A stretch of DNA of 64,000 nt from JASHVB01 sp036489395 (GCA_036489395.1 DASXFW010000120.1:20842-84841), one strand, 5' to 3'. Shown: positions 43,272 to 52,670, numbered from the stretch's first letter. Translations and numbers: made by a program. Notes: generated by a model not told the origin, from the letters alone.

Positions 43272-44258
43272 CTACGCCGCCTTCCCCAGCGCCTCTGGAT
43301 TCACCACGCGCACCGGCTTTCCGTCGAGGAAGGCCAGCGCGTTTTCCATGCTCTGCGGATAGAAATGTTCCCAGGTCGCCTGCACGCCGTAACCGAGATG
43401 CGGCGTCATCACCGTATTAGGCGCGGTGCGCAACGGATGGTTCGGCGGCAGCGGCTCGCGATCGAACACGTCCAGCGCGGCGACGATACGGCGCGCGTTC
43501 AACGCTTCGAGCAGGGCCTTCTCATCGATGATCGGACCGCGGGAAGTGTTGATCAGAATGGCGCCCGACTTCATGCGCGCGAGGTCGGCGGCGCCAACCA
43601 GGCCGCGGGAGCGATCGGACAGCACCAAGTGGATGCTGATGGCGTCGGAACGCGCCATCAGGTCTTCCTTGGATACCAAGGTCGCGCCTTCTGCCTGGGC
43701 CTTTTCCGCGGTCAGGTTCTGGCTCCAGGCCAGCAGGTTCATGTTGAGCGCCTTGCCATAGCGCGCCATGTGCGAACCGAGGCGGCCGAGGCCCAGCAGC
43801 CCGAGTGTCTTGCCGGCGAGATTGATGCCGACGGGCACGCCTTCCTGGAACTTGCCGGCGCGGATGTTCGCGTCGCCGGCGGCGATACCGCGCGCGGCGG
43901 CGATCAGCAGGCCGAGCGCCAGTTCCGCGGTGGCCGCTTCGGTGTTGCCGCCGCCCTGGGTGTTGCACACCACGACGCCGCGGGCGGTGCAGGCCGCCGT
44001 ATCCAGCGAGGCATTGCGCGCGCCGGTCATGCCCAGCATGCGCAGCTTCGGCAGGCGATCGATCAGGCTGCCAGGCAGCGGCGTGCGTTCACGCATCGAC
44101 AGCACGATTTCGAAATCGGCCAGCTTCGCCGCGGCGTCGTTCTCATCGGCAAAGGCCTGGTCGAAGAACACCACTTCGGCGCGCGCCATCAGCTTCGACC
44201 AGTCGGCGCTGGTCTGCGCGACGCCCTGCCAGTCGTCCAATACCGCCACCTTGGTCAT
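43272..44258 (-). CDS. D-2-hydroxyacid dehydrogenase
   Basis: 328 aa NAD(P)-dependent 2-hydroxyacid dehydrogenase of the SerA/GyaR fold. The NAD-binding loop is LGLLGLGRLGSHMARYG. Catalytic residues are Arg in LINTSRGPI, Glu in the ALDVFDREPLP segment and His in MTPHLGYG. ATG 44258 has GGGAGACGG upstream; the open frame beyond it crosses the aldolase gene's promoter region and is not used. Divergent from the HpcH-type gene, which may feed or use its 2-keto acid. Confidence 0.92.
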   Translation of the reverse strand: MTKVAVLDDWQGVAQTSADWSKLMARAEVVFFDQAFADENDAAAKLADFEIVLSMRERTPLPGSLIDRLPKLRMLGMTGARNASLDTAACTARGVVVCNTQGGGNTEAATAELALGLLIAAARGIAAGDANIRAGKFQEGVPVGINLAGKTLGLLGLGRLGSHMARYGKALNMNLLAWSQNLTAEKAQAEGATLVSKEDLMARSDAISIHLVLSDRSRGLVGAADLARMKSGAILINTSRGPIIDEKALLEALNARRIVAALDVFDREPLPPNHPLRTAPNTVMTPHLGYGVQATWEHFYPQSMENALAFLDGKPVRVVNPEALGKAA

Positions 44259-44379
44259 GGTCCGTCTCCCTGCTTTGCGGCGCGCAAACTGCCGCCGGCG
44301 GGGCGGGTGCGCAAGCGTGGGGGTTGAGGGGCGGCGGCAAGCGGCGCGACAATGCCGACATTCTTCGGGAGGAAGCACC

Positions 44380-45180
44380 ATGTCCGAACTGCGCGACATC
44401 CTGCGCAACCATATGAAAGAGAAGCTGGCGCGCGGCGAGGTGGTGGCCTCGATGACCGTGCGGCTGTGCCGGACGATCGAGATCGCGCAGATCGCGAAAA
44501 CCGCCGGGTTCGACACGCTGTATGTCGATATGGAGCACAACACGCTGACCGTCGGCGAGACGTGCCAGATCTGCATCGCGGCGCAGCAGATCGGCATCAC
44601 GCCGCTGGTGCGCGTGCCGGCCAATTCGCCCGAATATATCTGCCGCGTGCTGGATGGCGGTGCGATGGGGGTGATCACGCCGCATGTACGCAGCGCAGCG
44701 GAAGCGCGGGAGATGGTGAAGCTGGTCAAGTTCGCGCCGCTGGGCGAACGGTCCGCCGGCGGTGCGCTGTCGCAGTATCAGTACCGCAGCTTCCCGCAGG
44801 CGGAGACGAATGCCGCGATGAACGATGCGACGGCGCTGGTGCCGATGCTGGAAACGGTCGCGGCGCTGGAGAACGTGGACGAGATCATGGCGGTCGATGG
44901 CGTCGATATGATGATGATCGGCAGCAACGACCTATGCAACGAGATGGGCATCACCGGGCAGTATGACAGTCCGAAGCTGCGCGCTGCGTTCGAGCGTGCG
45001 ATCGCGGCGGCGCGCAAGCACGGAAAGTTCGTCGGTGTTGGCGGGCTGGCGTCGCGCAACGACCTGGTGACGCAGTTCGTGCAGATGGGCGCGCGTTATG
45101 TCTCCACCGGTACGGACATGGGGTTCCTGATGACGGAGTGCGTGCGCAAGGCGAAGTTCGTGGGCGACATCAAGGTTTAG
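44380..45180 (+). CDS. HpcH/HpaI-family aldolase
   Basis: 266 aa class II (metal-dependent) pyruvate aldolase fold. VDMEHNTLTVGE, LVRVPANSPEYICRVLDGGA with ITPHVRS, and MMMIGSNDLCNEMG are the usual substrate and metal-binding strands. It cleaves a 2-keto-4-hydroxy acid, substrate unknown. The ATG at 44380 has GGGAGGAAG upstream. Divergent from the D-2-hydroxyacid dehydrogenase. Its last 11 bp overlap the end of the convergent hydrolase gene. Confidence 0.92.
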   Translation: MSELRDILRNHMKEKLARGEVVASMTVRLCRTIEIAQIAKTAGFDTLYVDMEHNTLTVGETCQICIAAQQIGITPLVRVPANSPEYICRVLDGGAMGVITPHVRSAAEAREMVKLVKFAPLGERSAGGALSQYQYRSFPQAETNAAMNDATALVPMLETVAALENVDEIMAVDGVDMMMIGSNDLCNEMGITGQYDSPKLRAAFERAIAAARKHGKFVGVGGLASRNDLVTQFVQMGARYVSTGTDMGFLMTECVRKAKFVGDIKV

Positions 45181-46297
45181 CCAGCGTGTCGCCGACGGCG
45201 TACACGGTGCAGCCGGTGCCATATTTTCTGCAATTGTCCAACGCGCCTGCCGTGGCGTCTTCCCGGCTGCGCCGGCCATTGGCGGTACCGTAATGGCCGT
45301 CGGTGCTGACGGCGAACGCCTTTTCATAGCCGCGCGATGCGGCGTAGTTGGCGAACGCCGCCCTGATTCGCTCGGGGGCGTTTGGTGGCGGCAGCAGCGT
45401 GACCGGCGGGAGATCGATCATGGACTGCGACGGCAGGTGCTGTTTGTCGAGGAAGGCGCCGACGCGCGTCCACCATGACGCAGCGTCCGCAGCCTGGATC
45501 AGCATGTGGCCCTCGCTGCCATACGCCGGCGCCGCGAAGAATTCCGCCGGTGCGCCGCCACTGATGTACGCAGCGAACATCTTGTCGGCGATCTCCGGTC
45601 CGAAGAAATGATCGTTTTCGGCGAACACCCATAGGCTGGGAACGCGGGTGTGCATGCCGAAGTCGTGCATCGTCTGCACCAGGCCGTCGGCGTTGCAGAC
45701 AAAATCCGGCCGGCTGGAACCGCGGCCGCCGGCGAAATCGAGGACGCCGATAACACCCGGCAACGGCGCCGTTGCAGCGGCGAGAACAGCGAGGCCGCCG
45801 GCGGAATGGCCAAGCAGGACGATGCGGCTCGGATCGGTCCACGGTTCCAGGCGCAACACGGCCAGTGCCGCGGTCACATCCTCCGCTGACACGCGGCCTT
45901 CCCGTTCATAGTTACGCCCATTGCACGGATTCATTGCGACATCGACCGCCCCAGACGACAGGCCAAACCCGCGTCTGTTCACGACGACAGCCGCATAGCC
46001 ATGCTGCGCGAAGACGATCGACACCGTGGAATAGGCCTCTGGTGTCATGCGCGGAATCTGCATGAGGTCGCGCGGATATCCGTGGTTGATCATGACCAGC
46101 GGAAAGCGCCCGGGACGGTCGGGGCGCGTGATCAGCGCTTCAAGATTGGCCGTCGAGCCATTCGGGAACGTCACGTGGAGCGTGGCGGATTCGCGCACAA
46201 GGCCAGGCAGTTGGGTGGAGGAAGCCGCTGCCGAAGCGATCCCGCATAGGCTAAGTAGGCAAAGAAGCGCGATGATGCGTGCATCCCTCCCTGTCAT
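45170..46297 (-). CDS. Secreted alpha/beta hydrolase (dienelactone-hydrolase-like)
   Basis: 375 aa with a signal peptide (RIIALLCLLSLCGIASAAAS). The nucleophile elbow is GHSAGG, preceded by VMINHGYPRD and followed by ENDHFFGPE and EGHML for the acid and His. The C-terminus has a Cys-containing domain (NCRKYGTGCTVYAVGD) unlike most hydrolases of this fold and reminiscent of a DUF4189-like tail. ATG 46297 was chosen; the open frame upstream runs through a repeat. Substrate unknown. Confidence 0.85.
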   Translation of the reverse strand: MTGRDARIIALLCLLSLCGIASAAASSTQLPGLVRESATLHVTFPNGSTANLEALITRPDRPGRFPLVMINHGYPRDLMQIPRMTPEAYSTVSIVFAQHGYAAVVVNRRGFGLSSGAVDVAMNPCNGRNYEREGRVSAEDVTAALAVLRLEPWTDPSRIVLLGHSAGGLAVLAAATAPLPGVIGVLDFAGGRGSSRPDFVCNADGLVQTMHDFGMHTRVPSLWVFAENDHFFGPEIADKMFAAYISGGAPAEFFAAPAYGSEGHMLIQAADAASWWTRVGAFLDKQHLPSQSMIDLPPVTLLPPPNAPERIRAAFANYAASRGYEKAFAVSTDGHYGTANGRRSREDATAGALDNCRKYGTGCTVYAVGDTLAKP

Positions 46298-46305
46298 GTG
46301 CCTCC

Positions 46306-46411
46306 CTGTCATTGCGAGGAGCGCAGCGACGAAGCAACCTCGTTCTTGACGAGCCGAGGCACTCTCATCCCGAACGGGATTGCTTCGTCGCTGCGCTTCT
46401 CGCAATGACAG
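46306..46411. repeat. Minimal CTGTCATTGCGA inverted-repeat element
   Basis: Starts CTGTCATTGCGAGGAGCGCA and ends with its inverse, TTCTCGCAATGACAG. The arms are GGAGCGCAGCGACGAAGCAA and TTGCTTCGTCGCTGCGCTTC. It has the same outer ends as the larger composites but a different stem and no C-rich palindrome. It sits between the hydrolase and acyl-CoA dehydrogenase genes. Confidence 0.85.
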
Positions 46412-46443
46412 TGGGGGGCGCGGCTGCCGCCATACGTGCCACA

Positions 46444-47610
46444 TCAATAAGTTCCCAATCCCAGGATGCCCTGCGTGAAATCCGTGTCGCCGACGATTTT
46501 CTTGCCGATCAGGTCGCGCAGCGTCTCGGTCGTTCCGCCGCCGATCATGCCGTAGCGCGCGCCGCGATACAAGCGCGACACGGGGTATTCGTCGGTGAAG
46601 CCGAAGCCGCCGTGCATCTGGACCGCCTCGCTGGTGACGCGCAGGGACATCTCGTTGCAGAAGACTTTGGCCGTTGCGGCCATGAACGGATCGGGGAACG
46701 GATTGGCGGTCAGGCAGGCGCGATACAGCAGGCCCCGGCCGGCTTCTATGTCCTTGAACATGTCGGCGAGCTTCCAGCGGATGCCCTGGTGGTCGGCGAT
46801 CGGCTTGCCGAACACCGTGCGTTCGCGAACGTAATTCACCGCTTCGTCGAACGCGCCTTCCGCGAGGCCGAGCGAGATCGACGGGTTCAAACAGCGCTGC
46901 GTGTTGAATGCGGACAGCAGGCGGCGGAAGCCGTCTTCCTTGATCACCAGGTTCTCCAACGGAAGTTCGCAGTCGTTGAACTGGATTTCGTGCAGGTTCT
47001 CGCCGCCCATTGTGTGGAAGGTGCCGGTGACTTCGAAGCCTTTGGTGCCGGGCTCCAACAGGACGCAGCCGATGCCCTCGCGGCCGGGCTTGCCATCGAC
47101 ACGAGTGAACACGATGAACATGCCGGCTTCCGGCGCGCGGCTGATCAGAGTCTTGGTGCCCTTCAGGATGACGCGGTCGCCGACGATGCGGGCGTTGGTA
47201 CGGTAATTGGCGACGTCGGTGCCGGCGTGCGGCTCGGTCATGCAGATCGCCAATATGCAGTCGCCGGTGACGACTTTCGGCAGGATGCGCTCGCGGATCG
47301 ATGCCGGCGCATAACGCGCGATCACACGGGTCTGCACGCCGGCCTCGCCCAGCACGGCCATCGAAGTGACGTAATCGACCTTGGCGATCTCTTCGAGGAT
47401 CAGTGCTGTGTCGAGGATGGGCAGACCGAGGCCACCGTATTCCTCCGGCACCGACATGCCGAGCACGCCCAACGCGGCCAGCTTGCGCATGTTCTCCCAG
47501 GGGAACGTGCCGTCCATCCAGCGCATGGCGTTGGCCTTGAATTCGGACTGCGCGAGCTCGCGCACCGAGGCGACCATCTCGCGTTGCTGTGGGGTTATGT
47601 GGAAGTCCAT
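46444..47610 (-). CDS. Acyl-CoA dehydrogenase family protein
   Basis: 388 aa FAD enzyme for alpha,beta-dehydrogenation of acyl-CoA. MTEPHAGTDVANYRTNA is the FAD/substrate loop and AVQMHGGFGFTDEYPV is the C-terminal signature. The segment usually ending YEGTxEI reads YRGARYGMIGGGTTETLRD, so the classical catalytic Glu position is not the usual one; it may be a member with the base elsewhere. The ATG at 47610 is clear. Alone between a repeat and the Uma2 gene. Confidence 0.9.
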   Translation of the reverse strand: MDFHITPQQREMVASVRELAQSEFKANAMRWMDGTFPWENMRKLAALGVLGMSVPEEYGGLGLPILDTALILEEIAKVDYVTSMAVLGEAGVQTRVIARYAPASIRERILPKVVTGDCILAICMTEPHAGTDVANYRTNARIVGDRVILKGTKTLISRAPEAGMFIVFTRVDGKPGREGIGCVLLEPGTKGFEVTGTFHTMGGENLHEIQFNDCELPLENLVIKEDGFRRLLSAFNTQRCLNPSISLGLAEGAFDEAVNYVRERTVFGKPIADHQGIRWKLADMFKDIEAGRGLLYRACLTANPFPDPFMAATAKVFCNEMSLRVTSEAVQMHGGFGFTDEYPVSRLYRGARYGMIGGGTTETLRDLIGKKIVGDTDFTQGILGLGTY

Positions 47611-47727
47611 GCCGGGCGTTCCCTCTGCCGTCGTGTGGACGGCAGTCTAGGCAGAGATGACGCGGTCAGCCACTCGGGTCAGCCACTCGGGGATGCGGGC
47701 GGGACGACGATGTGCTATGCTGGCTCC

Positions 47728-48309
47728 ATGGTTGCAGCATTGAAAATCCCCGATCCAATGACGGTGGCGGAGTTCCTGGCGTGGGACGCTCCGGGCGACC
47801 AACGTTGGCAGTTGGTCGATGGCGAGGCGCAGGCGATGGCGCCGGCGAACCGCACCCACAACGGCATCCTGACCGAACTGGCGGCGCTGATCCGCAATCA
47901 CCTGCTCGAGCGTGGCAGCCCATGTTCTGTGGTAGCGCCGCCCGGGGTGATCCCCCGAATCCGCGCCGACATCAATTTCCGCATTCCGGATCTTGGCGTC
48001 ACATGCTCGGACTACCAGGAGGAGGAATACGATCTCGCCGACCCGGTTCTGTTGGTCGAGATCCTGTCCCCCAGCAACCGGGCAGAGACCTGGGCGAATG
48101 TATGGGCCTATACGACGCTGCCCAGCGTGCAGGAAATCCTGGTGCTGCACAGCACGCGGATCGGCGCCGAGCTGCTGCGGCGCAATCCGGACGGCAGTTG
48201 GCCGGAGCGTTCCGTCCGGATCAACGACGGCGATATCGAACTCGCCTGCATCGACTTCCGCGTCCCGCTGGCCGCGCTGTATCGCACGACGCGCCTCGCC
48301 CGCCGTTGA
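47728..48309 (+). CDS. Uma2-family (DUF820) endonuclease-like protein
   Basis: 193 aa restriction-endonuclease-like fold. MTVAEFLAWDAPGDQRWQLV, RIPDLGVTC and VLLVEILSPSNRAE carry the core D...ExN signature of Uma2. The family is abundant in cyanobacteria and some alphaproteobacteria with no agreed function. ATG 47728 (MVAALKIP) was taken; an in-frame ATG at 47710 is possible. The following MoxR gene begins about 70 bp downstream. Confidence 0.85.
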   Translation: MVAALKIPDPMTVAEFLAWDAPGDQRWQLVDGEAQAMAPANRTHNGILTELAALIRNHLLERGSPCSVVAPPGVIPRIRADINFRIPDLGVTCSDYQEEEYDLADPVLLVEILSPSNRAETWANVWAYTTLPSVQEILVLHSTRIGAELLRRNPDGSWPERSVRINDGDIELACIDFRVPLAALYRTTRLARR

Positions 48310-48378
48310 ATCCGCCACGCGGTTTGACATTCGACGGCGCGGATGCGATCGACCTACTGCACAGTAGCGGAGCCTGAA

Positions 48379-49347
48379 GTGAACGACGCGTCCCCACCGG
48401 GACCGACCCTGACCCTGCCGTCCATCGAAGCGGTAGAGCAAGGTCTGCGGTCGGCCGGCTATATTCCAAGCAGACAGATCGCGACGGCGGTTTATCTCGC
48501 GCATCATTTGCAGAAACCGATCCTGGTGGAGGGTCCGGCCGGCGTCGGCAAGACCGAGCTGGCACGGTCCGTGGCGACATGGCTGGACCTGCCGCTGATC
48601 CGCATGCAGTGCTACGAGGGCCTGGACGAGGCCAAGGCATTGTATGAATGGAAATACGGCAAGCAGCTTCTCTATACCCAAATTCTGAAGGACAAGATCG
48701 GCTCGGTGATCGGCGACGCGGACGGGCTGGTCGCGGCGCTGAACAAGCTGCACGATTTCGGCGACATATTCTTTTCCGAAAGCTTCCTGGAGCCACGCCC
48801 GTTGCTGCGTGCATTGCAACAGCCGGCCGGCGCGGTGCTGCTGGTCGATGAGGTGGACAAGTCGGACCAGGAGTTCGAGGCGTTCCTGCTGGAAATCCTG
48901 TCCGATTACCAGGTGACGATCCCGGAGATCGGCACCATCGCGGCGGTGACGACCCCGATCGTCATGCTGACATCCAACAGCACGCGCGATCTCGGCGATG
49001 CGCTGAAACGCCGCTGTCTGCACCTGCATATCGGCTTTCCGGATGAGAAGCTGGAGGCGCAGATCATCGCATCCCGCGTGCCGGGCATCGAGGCGAAGCT
49101 GCTGCGGCAACTCGTCGGCTTCGTGCAGCAACTGCGCACGCTGGACCTGAAGAAAGTGCCGTCGGTCAGCGAGACGATCGACTGGGCAAGGGTGCTGGTT
49201 CTGCTGCACGCGCCGGTGCTGGAGGTCGATCTGGTGCGCGACACGCTGAACGTGCTGCTGAAGTTCGAAGCCGACATCGAGATCGCCGGCAAGCAGCTCG
49301 CGACGCTGACGCACAAGGCACGGGCTGATGCCGGTGTGACGGCGTAG
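48379..49347 (+). CDS. MoxR-family AAA+ ATPase (module 1)
   Basis: 322 aa. Walker A GPAGVGKTE (Lys58), Walker B LLVDEVDKSD, sensor region VMLTSNSTRDL. MoxR ATPases act as chaperones that remodel or insert cofactors with a VWA partner (CoxD/CoxE-like). GTG 48379 has GGAG at good spacing; an in-frame ATG at 48343 lacks one. The stop overlaps the VWA gene start by one base (TAGTG). It has 12 more residues than the second module if the upstream ATG is used. Confidence 0.93.
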   Translation: MNDASPPGPTLTLPSIEAVEQGLRSAGYIPSRQIATAVYLAHHLQKPILVEGPAGVGKTELARSVATWLDLPLIRMQCYEGLDEAKALYEWKYGKQLLYTQILKDKIGSVIGDADGLVAALNKLHDFGDIFFSESFLEPRPLLRALQQPAGAVLLVDEVDKSDQEFEAFLLEILSDYQVTIPEIGTIAAVTTPIVMLTSNSTRDLGDALKRRCLHLHIGFPDEKLEAQIIASRVPGIEAKLLRQLVGFVQQLRTLDLKKVPSVSETIDWARVLVLLHAPVLEVDLVRDTLNVLLKFEADIEIAGKQLATLTHKARADAGVTA

Positions 49348-50732
49348 TGTCTGCCACGGCGACCGCCAGCGAACCGCTGCGCCGCTTTCTGCAAGTGGCG
49401 CGCGGTGCCGGGCTGCGCGTTTCCGCAGCCGAAGGCATCGATGCGGCACGCGCGGTCGATGTCGTGGGTTACGCCGACCGCACCGTGTTGAAAGACACGC
49501 TCTCCCTGGTCCTCGCAAAAACCCCCGACGAGAAGAACTTGTTCGACGAATGCTTCGAACTTTACTTCAGGCGGGATGAATTTGCCGCACCGGATGCGCA
49601 CGAACCGCCGGAGCCCGTGCAAGGACACGATCCCACCATAGGTGGAGACGGCGCGGGCGGTCAGGGCGGCGGTGCAACGCTCGGGCAGATGCTGCTGGAC
49701 GACGACCGCGCCGCGATGGCCGCAGCGATGGAGCAAGCCGCACGCGATGCAGGGGTGGAGAACATAAGGTTCTTCACGCAGAAGAACCTGTATGCGCGTC
49801 GCATCCTGGACCGCATGGGCCTGCGCACCCTGGAACGCGAGATCGAGGCGTTGCAGCGGACCGGCGATGCAGACGCGATCGTGCGCGCCGGACGGTTGGA
49901 GGCGCGGATCGAAGCACTGCGCGATTCGGTGCGCGATTTCGTCGAGCGCCATCTGGTGTTGTTCGCGCGCGGCGAGACCGAACGATTCCGCGAAGAGCTG
50001 CTGAAGAACGCCCGCCTTTCCAATCTGGAGCGGCGCGACCTGGACCGCATGCGCGTGCTTGTGCGCGCGATGGCGAAGCGGCTGGCCGCACGTTACGCGA
50101 AGACGCGACGGCGGAGGTTGCGCGGGCAATTGGACGTGCGGCGCACGCTGCGGCGGAACATGGGGTGGGGCGGCATTCCGTTCATCACCGTGTGGAAGCA
50201 GAAGCGGATCGAGAAGCCGCGCGTGATGGTGCTGTGCGATGTGTCCGGCTCCGTCGCGCCAATGGCGCAGTTCCTGCTGATGTTCCTTTACGCCGTGCAT
50301 GAGGCCCTGTCGGACATCCGATCCTTCGCGTTCGCCGGATCGCTTGTCGAGGTGAGCGAGATTCTGGAGAAGCAGGAAATCGAAGCGGCGATCAGCGAGA
50401 TCATGCAGACGATCGGCTATGGTTCGTCGAATTATGGAAACTCGCTGGCGGATTTCGAGGACGGCTGGGGCGCGTTGGTCACCAACAAGACGACGATCGT
50501 TATCTTGGGCGATGCACGCGGCAATCGCACCGATCCACGGACGGAAATCATGGCTCGGATGTCGCAGCGGGCGAAGCGGATCATTTGGCTGAACCCCGAG
50601 TACCGGTCGGCATGGGGCACCGGAGATTCCGACATGTACCGCTATGCGGCATTCTGCAACCTGGTCACCGTATGCAATACGCTGCGGCACCTGGAGCGGG
50701 TGATCACGGATCTGCTCGAAGAGTCGGTGTAG
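49347..50732 (+). CDS. VWA-domain protein, CoxE-like (module 1)
   Basis: 461 aa. The N-terminal region is helical, the central part has GGDGAGGQGGGATLGQML, and the C-terminal VWA domain has a full MIDAS DxSxS (Asp298, DVSGSVAP). Partner of the MoxR ATPase, start GTG 49347 coupled to it. CoxE-type proteins help mature molybdenum hydroxylases; no such enzyme lies nearby, so the client is unknown. The stop is 34 bp from the end of the convergent SDR gene. Confidence 0.92.
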   Translation: MSATATASEPLRRFLQVARGAGLRVSAAEGIDAARAVDVVGYADRTVLKDTLSLVLAKTPDEKNLFDECFELYFRRDEFAAPDAHEPPEPVQGHDPTIGGDGAGGQGGGATLGQMLLDDDRAAMAAAMEQAARDAGVENIRFFTQKNLYARRILDRMGLRTLEREIEALQRTGDADAIVRAGRLEARIEALRDSVRDFVERHLVLFARGETERFREELLKNARLSNLERRDLDRMRVLVRAMAKRLAARYAKTRRRRLRGQLDVRRTLRRNMGWGGIPFITVWKQKRIEKPRVMVLCDVSGSVAPMAQFLLMFLYAVHEALSDIRSFAFAGSLVEVSEILEKQEIEAAISEIMQTIGYGSSNYGNSLADFEDGWGALVTNKTTIVILGDARGNRTDPRTEIMARMSQRAKRIIWLNPEYRSAWGTGDSDMYRYAAFCNLVTVCNTLRHLERVITDLLEESV

Positions 50733-50766
50733 GGACGGTCGCCCCCGCCACTGTCATTGGGGCGCC

Positions 50767-51546
50767 TTACGCTGTGGCGCCGCCATCCACCGGCAAGGCT
50801 ACGCCCGTGATGTACGACGCCTCATCCGAAATCAGGAACAACGCGGCGTTGGCGATTTCCTCCGGCTGAGCCGGACGCCCCATCGGCACCTGACCGCCGC
50901 GCCTGAGCACCAGCGATTCCGGCGTTTCCCCAGGCGGCAACTGGCTGTCCGGCCGCGCGACAAACACCCGCAGCATCGGCGTGTCCGTTGGGCCCGGGCA
51001 CACCGCGTTCACCCGGATCTTCTCCCGCGCGTAGCGCTTTGCCAGCCCATGCACCAGGCCGACCAAGCCGAACTTTGCGATGTTATACACCGGACTGAAC
51101 TGCGAGCCGGTCAGCCCGGACGTCGATGCGGTATAAAGCAACGCGCCGCCGCCTCGCGCACGCAGTTCCGGCAGGGCCGCTTCGGTCGTCACCAGCACCG
51201 TGCGCAAATTCAGGTCCATCGCCAGTTCAAAATCGCGCCAGTCGATGCCCTCGATCGCCGCCGGGCCAGGATGGCCGACGTGGTTCCAAACAAAATCCAG
51301 TCCGCCGAATTCGCGCGCGGTGTGCCGCACGATGTCGCGCGCGAATGCGTCCTGTCGCAAATCGCCAGCCAGAGCGATCGCCTTGCCGCCGGCGTCCTTG
51401 ATCTGCTGCACCACCGCGTTCGCACCCGCTTCGTCCAGGTCCACAACGGCAACGCACGCCCCTTCCTTGGCAAACCGCAGTGCCCCGGCACGACCCATGC
51501 CGGACGCTGCGGCGGTGACAATGCCGACCTTGTTCTGTAAGCGCAT
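50767..51546 (-). CDS. Short-chain dehydrogenase/reductase (SDR)
   Basis: 259 aa classical SDR. The NAD(P) loop is GIVTAAASGMGRAGA, with NHVGHPGPAA for the NNAG region; the catalytic Ser and YxxxK are in YTASTSGLTG and YNIAKFG. The C-terminus VALPVDGGATA is normal. ATG 51546 has GGAGG upstream; the longer frame crosses into the hydrolase remnant. Last gene of the eight-gene leftward run. Confidence 0.92.
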   Translation of the reverse strand: MRLQNKVGIVTAAASGMGRAGALRFAKEGACVAVVDLDEAGANAVVQQIKDAGGKAIALAGDLRQDAFARDIVRHTAREFGGLDFVWNHVGHPGPAAIEGIDWRDFELAMDLNLRTVLVTTEAALPELRARGGGALLYTASTSGLTGSQFSPVYNIAKFGLVGLVHGLAKRYAREKIRVNAVCPGPTDTPMLRVFVARPDSQLPPGETPESLVLRRGGQVPMGRPAQPEEIANAALFLISDEASYITGVALPVDGGATA

Positions 51547-51559
51547 GATCCAGCCTCCA

Positions 51560-51781
51560 TTATTTCCGCTGTGCGGCCAGCCAGGACAGCATGATCCGGT
51601 TGAACGTCTCGGGGTGTTCCACATTCGGGAAGTGCCGCGCGTTGGCAATTTCTTCATAACGCGCTTGTTCCGCCCACATGCCCCCATCCGATGCGAGCGA
51701 GTGGGTCATGCAGACCACGGGTGCATTTTCAGAACCGAACAGATCGTAAGCGAGCTTCCGTCCATCGAGGGGCAACAGCAT
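51560..51781 (-). pseudogene. Alpha/beta hydrolase remnant with internal in-frame deletion
   Basis: 73 codons. Residues 1-40 read as the N-terminus of a 3-oxoadipate-lactonase-type hydrolase (DGRKLAYDLFG, VVCMTHSLASDGGMW). Then, without interruption, comes the C-terminus of the same fold (ANARHFPNVEHPETFNRIML). The nucleophile, acid and core strands are missing, roughly 170-190 residues by comparison with a normal 260-residue enzyme. Start and stop are intact, so a short peptide could be made, but no catalysis is expected. Confidence 0.8.
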
Positions 51782-51796
51782 GGCGGTATCCTCAGT

Positions 51797-52669
51797 TCAG
51801 CCGGTTTCCATCGGCAAGCTTGGATCGATTGCCCATTCCGACAACGACGCGTCGTACAGCTTCACTTTTTCATGGCCCAGCATGACCAGCGCGAGCGCGT
51901 CGGCGCTCGCCGCGATGCCACCGCCGCAATAGGTGATGACTTCACGATCCATCGCACCGACCACACCGAAGCGGCGTCGCAGTTCATCGGCGGGCAGGAA
52001 CTCGTTCGTATCGGGATCAAGCAGATGTGCCGCCGGAAGATTGACGCTGCCTGCAATGCGCCCCGGCCGCCCATAGCTGTTCCCGCCGGAGCCGGTATGT
52101 TGCTGCGGCAACAGCGCGTTCAGCGTGCACACCGCGCTGTCGCCGATGGCCGCCAGCACCTCGTCCTTGCCCACCATCAGGTCGCGCACTTCGCGCACAG
52201 TAAAGTCGCCGGTCGCACGGGACCGGGCTGGGCCGGTTTCCACCGCACGATCCTCGCGCACCCATTTCTGCCAGCCGCCATTCAGCACCGCCGCGTTGTC
52301 GAAGCCGAACACGCGCAGCAGCCACCACATGCGCGTTGCCCACCACGGATTGGCGGTACTATAGGTGATCGCGCGGCTGTTGGCGTTCATACCGAAACGC
52401 CGCATTGCGACGGCGAAATCGTCTGGCGACTGGCGCATGAAACGAAGTCGCTGCGAGGCGTCGGATACATCGCGCAGCATGTCGATGAACTGTGCGCCGG
52501 GGATGTGGCCTTGCTCGAAGTCCTCGCGCCCGGGAACCACCTGGTAGGTAATCTTCGGGTCGGGGACCAGGTGCGTGGTGCAGTCGAACACCAGCACGTT
52601 CGGGTCGTTCAGGTGCTGGGCGAGCCAGTTGGTCTCGACCAGGAATTCCGGATGGACAAAGCCGACCAT
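51797..52669 (-). CDS. Thiosulfate/3-mercaptopyruvate sulfurtransferase (tandem rhodanese)
   Basis: 290 aa with two rhodanese domains. The catalytic loop is in the second one (ITYCGGGIAAS, persulfide Cys in CGGGIAA), and the first is inactive as usual (AITYSTANPWWATRMWW). ATG 52669 lies right after the epimerase stop (TGATATG) with GGGGG upstream; an in-frame TTG at 52699 is less likely. Transfers sulfur from thiosulfate or mercaptopyruvate. It is unusual to find it in a run of CoA-type enzymes. Confidence 0.92.
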   Translation of the reverse strand: MVGFVHPEFLVETNWLAQHLNDPNVLVFDCTTHLVPDPKITYQVVPGREDFEQGHIPGAQFIDMLRDVSDASQRLRFMRQSPDDFAVAMRRFGMNANSRAITYSTANPWWATRMWWLLRVFGFDNAAVLNGGWQKWVREDRAVETGPARSRATGDFTVREVRDLMVGKDEVLAAIGDSAVCTLNALLPQQHTGSGGNSYGRPGRIAGSVNLPAAHLLDPDTNEFLPADELRRRFGVVGAMDREVITYCGGGIAASADALALVMLGHEKVKLYDASLSEWAIDPSLPMETG

Positions 52670-52670
52670 A

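Noticed and set aside
46279..47727. Long plus-strand frame running into the Uma2 gene
   Set aside because: Everything before 47710 is antisense to acyl-CoA dehydrogenase and passes through a repeat; only the last 193 codons are real.
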